Of a stretch of DNA of 64,000 nt, positions 61,742-64,000 are shown piece after piece. The translations under genes were made by a program, and so were the position numbers. Every line of letters begins with the position of its first letter. Within the stretch, counting starts at the first letter, position 1. This DNA is from Sphingobacterium olei (lineage in GTDB: Bacteria; Bacteroidota; Bacteroidia; Sphingobacteriales; Sphingobacteriaceae): assembly GCF_005048855.1 (NCBI RefSeq), contig NZ_SUME01000001.1:310001-374000 (forward strand), written 5' to 3'. The notes beneath the pieces are model-generated. The model was not told where the DNA came from. It worked only from the letters and a program-made list of their open reading frames with translations, and made no database searches.

Positions 61742-62000
61742 AGAATTACTGACGGTTCATTGCGCTTTGAGGTATGAAAATCATCACGATAATCCTACAA
61801 AAAGAATTTGCCAACCGTTTGTTCAACTGCTTAATAGTACCGGCGCATTGGTTATGGTCTCTTCATACTATTGGTCTGGATGCTGCTAGAAAGCCCCTGC
61901 ATGCCGATATATTATAATTTAATTAAAAAAGAGTGATTTAGCAACCGCCCAAGGTATGTGGTAAAATGAAGTGTAACGTCTTTGGTAACGGTTTATTTTG

Positions 62001-62134
62001 TTTTTCTCCCCATGTACACCGAAGTGTACATTAGCGATGCATGATTTCCATCTTTTTCTCCCCATGTACACCAAAGTGTACATTAGCGATGCGCAATTTC
62101 CATGTTTTTTCTGCTATGTACAAAATTTGTACAT
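62001..62134. repeat. Three palindromes at 52-bp steps
   Basis: ATGTACAC-CGAA-GTGTACAT (62012-62031), ATGTACAC-CAAA-GTGTACAT (62064-62083) and ATGTACAAA-A-TTTGTACAT (62116-62134). The first two sit in 52-bp tandem units sharing TTTTTCTCCCC before and TAGCGATGC after. Starts are exactly 52 bp apart. They lie in the 757-base gap between the AraC and LytTR genes; the rest of the gap (61742-62000, 62135-62498) shows no gene. Confidence 0.7.
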
Positions 62135-62498
62135 CGATTATCTATAGCTTGGTACGAAAAAACAGACTACGGTTCATGTATTTTTTTTTTCGTACTACCA
62201 TGTTGTAGATTATTGCTGATAGCACGGAGCTATGGAAGGTTTCCCTAGCGTTGAGATGCAAGTTTTTAGGCGTCGTAACATGTTTATATCTTGTTATTTA
62301 GGGTAGGCTGCTGTTTTGATATGCAGTGGTGCAGTGGAAGCCTGATCATATAGTGCGTATGGTTAAAATAATGAATGATGACTGTCGGTTCATTTTCAAA
62401 CCTACTATTCGGGTGTTTTTTAGTACTATTATTTTTGTATTTTGTGCATACCATTATTCCTGTGTAAATAACGATTAACTAAATCAGCACATATAACT

Positions 62499-63440
62499 AT
62501 GATTAAACATTACGAAAAATTAACGCTTCTATTTCAACAACAACATAAGCTACGCTATTTCCCGGTCTACGCGCAAGTGATACTCAGTATTTTGGTAAGC
62601 CACTATTTGTGCGGACCCAATTCGTTTTTTTCTATGGAGGGAAAATGGGACAACAAAACCTACTGGATTGTATTTGGATTTAGTTTTCTGATCGCCATGT
62701 TCATTTTTACGCTTGCCCAGTGGATGAATAAGCGTCTGGACAAGGGCACGCCATGGCTTCCGCATTTTTGCAAGCGCATGAGTCTTCAGGTATGGTACGG
62801 TGTCGTCGGGATAATGATCTGTGAACTCATACTGATGTACCTGATATTTGGGGTGGGCTTGAGCCAAGGATGGTCTTGGATGTGGAACTATATGAAGGCC
62901 TATCTAATCCCCGTAACTATTTTTGTGATCATCATGAACTTGATTTACCTCAGTTGGTACATGTGGAGCTTTGCTTTTTTCGCAAGTAAACAGGTAGTAG
63001 ATGTAAGTCGGGAAATAGACTCATTATTAGAACAGTTATCGGATCAAATGAAGATGCTATCTAACGACAGCCCGTTTCTACTTTCGCTCAAGGTCATGGA
63101 TGGTTATAAGGCAATTCCATTAGCTGTTAATGATATAGCCTTTTTTAGAAGCGATAAGAATGCGCGGTACTGCGTACAGCTAAGTACTTCCAATCAGTTT
63201 AAGTTTATGCCGACGCTGGATGAACTGATTAGATTTCTAGACGACGAAGAATTCTGCAAAGTGAGCAGGTCTTATATCCTACACCGTAGTGTGGTCGACG
63301 GAGCCGAGATGCTGCCAAACCGTAAAATGAGAATCATACTGAAAGAGGGTGTAGCGCCGGGTGAGGAAATCTTGGTAAGCCGTGAAAGTGCGGATCAGGT
63401 AAAAAAATGGTTGGAATGGATCGGTATCGCTATTAGATAA
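62499..63440 (+). CDS. Membrane-bound LytTR DNA-binding regulator
   Basis: 313 residues. Four membrane helices span about 20-165 (YAQVILSILVSHYLCG, YWIVFGFSFLIAMFIFTLAQ, VVGIMICELILMYLIFGVG, VTIFVIIMNLIYLSWYMW). After a short coil, residues about 205-308 form a LytTR domain: IAFFRSDKNARYCVQLSTSN, LIRFLDDEEFCKVSRSYILH, then ILVSRESADQVKKWLEW. There is no receiver domain, so it is a one-component membrane regulator and may sense the envelope. LytTR proteins bind spaced direct repeats; the palindromes upstream could belong to it or to the AraC gene. Confidence 0.85.
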   Translation: MIKHYEKLTLLFQQQHKLRYFPVYAQVILSILVSHYLCGPNSFFSMEGKWDNKTYWIVFGFSFLIAMFIFTLAQWMNKRLDKGTPWLPHFCKRMSLQVWYGVVGIMICELILMYLIFGVGLSQGWSWMWNYMKAYLIPVTIFVIIMNLIYLSWYMWSFAFFASKQVVDVSREIDSLLEQLSDQMKMLSNDSPFLLSLKVMDGYKAIPLAVNDIAFFRSDKNARYCVQLSTSNQFKFMPTLDELIRFLDDEEFCKVSRSYILHRSVVDGAEMLPNRKMRIILKEGVAPGEEILVSRESADQVKKWLEWIGIAIR

Positions 63441-63456
63441 TTTAAAGGAATAGGTG

Positions 63457-64000
63457 ATGGAACTTTGGAAGAATGACTGGGTATGGGTGGGGCTGACCAA
63501 GAAAGGATATCTGGCCATGGTTGTTGTCGTAAGGGAACATAGCGTGCTGGTGCAAGTACTGAATAAAGGCACCAATAGGTTTTCCCCCTACCGGGAAACG
63601 GTATCACGACGTGTCATCAAGAAGGTGGAGCTGACAAAAGAGGAACGCGATGCCTTGCCATGTGGGAAACGGCCGCTAAGCTTAGGCAAAGCCAAGATGA
63701 TCGTGGCAACCAACCATATTTTTAAAGACGATCCGGCTCGGCATGAACGCCGCGTCTACTACTGTAGACGTTGCCGGGCATTCCATACAACAGGACAATT
63801 CAAATTGCCTATGGAGTTCTTAAAGCGATTAGCTGAAAACCCATATACCCCTGAGGAAATGGCGGAGTACTGGCGCAAAGCATGCCGTAAAAAGGTATGG
63901 CGATGGTGGCATACGGTGCTGGGTATACGGGTCTCATTTGGACGGTTCGAAGGCTCTCTAAAAAACTATGGCGATAATCGTGCAGACGCCATTAAGAAAA
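63457..64000 (+). CDS. Hypothetical protein with zinc-ribbon-like motif (cut by window end)
   Basis: ATG 63457 opens a reading of 181 codons that runs off the window. It starts MELWKNDWVWVGLTKKGYLA and contains YYCRRCRAFHTTGQF near residue 107, with a CxxC that could begin a zinc ribbon, followed by a Trp-rich basic helix (KKVWRWWHTVLG). I do not recognise it. It follows the LytTR gene after 16 nt and may be co-transcribed. Confidence 0.6.
   Translation, partial: MELWKNDWVWVGLTKKGYLAMVVVVREHSVLVQVLNKGTNRFSPYRETVSRRVIKKVELTKEERDALPCGKRPLSLGKAKMIVATNHIFKDDPARHERRVYYCRRCRAFHTTGQFKLPMEFLKRLAENPYTPEEMAEYWRKACRKKVWRWWHTVLGIRVSFGRFEGSLKNYGDNRADAIKK

Noticed and set aside
1..64000. tRNA or rRNA genes and insertion sequences with transposases
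   Set aside because: I saw no tRNA-like cloverleaf, rRNA stretch or transposase motif anywhere in the window.

Overview
The window looks like a chromosome segment of a Sphingobacteriaceae-type member of the Bacteroidota (Sphingobacterium, Pedobacter or a relative; genus not resolvable by eye). The reasons are a SusC/SusD pair, DUF6443-type RHS proteins, DUF6520 and MauE genes, LytTR and AraC regulators, a large type II-C Cas9, and promoters of the Bacteroidota form TTG-N19-TAnnTTTG.

Layout. 1-2,700: a decayed deiminase end, a TonB-like protein and immunity-type genes. 2,998-16,192: an accessory island holding a MazG-like pyrophosphohydrolase overlapping a GIY-YIG/DUF2075 helicase/S24-peptidase fusion, an unknown membrane protein, a small proline-rich protein, a TPR histidine kinase with its LuxR-type response regulator, and two probable operons (DUF4236, secreted SNase, PLD-like membrane coiled-coil protein, lipoprotein; then a Cys-rich secreted protein, an orphan HsdR_N-type nuclease and a 48-aa basic protein). 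16,320-25,970: a complete type II-C CRISPR-Cas locus with tracrRNA, cas9, a RhuM-Fic gene inside the operon, cas1, cas2 and 30 spacers. 25,971-50,794: two polymorphic-toxin RHS loci with immunity genes and an orphan toxin tip, separated by two AAA ATPase genes. 51,121-52,290: a MNT-HEPN fusion and a converging XRE regulator. 52,799-61,741: a TlpA-like/SusC/SusD outer-membrane operon followed by DUF6520, MauE and AraC genes on the other strand. 62,499-64,000: a membrane LytTR regulator and a gene cut by the window end.

Three signals stand out. (1) One palindrome, TTTACGG-N4-CCGTAAA, occurs in full at four promoters (at 6,625, 9,785, 14,642 and 16,423), each time 19-20 nt upstream of a TAnnTTTG-type -7 box. 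It therefore seems to tie cas9, and possibly the divergent tracrRNA, to the neighbouring island, with the nearby two-component system as the obvious candidate regulator. (2) About 52,928-53,829, inside the TlpA-like gene, is built on a strict 11-bp period kept in phase for roughly 80 units without an indel, while its consensus drifts from block to block. (3) Two unusual fusions: a RhuM-Fic protein one nucleotide ahead of cas1, and a nuclease-helicase ending in a LexA/UmuD-like self-cleaving domain with an intact Ala-Gly/Ser/Lys triad.

All family names come from reading motifs, without database searches.
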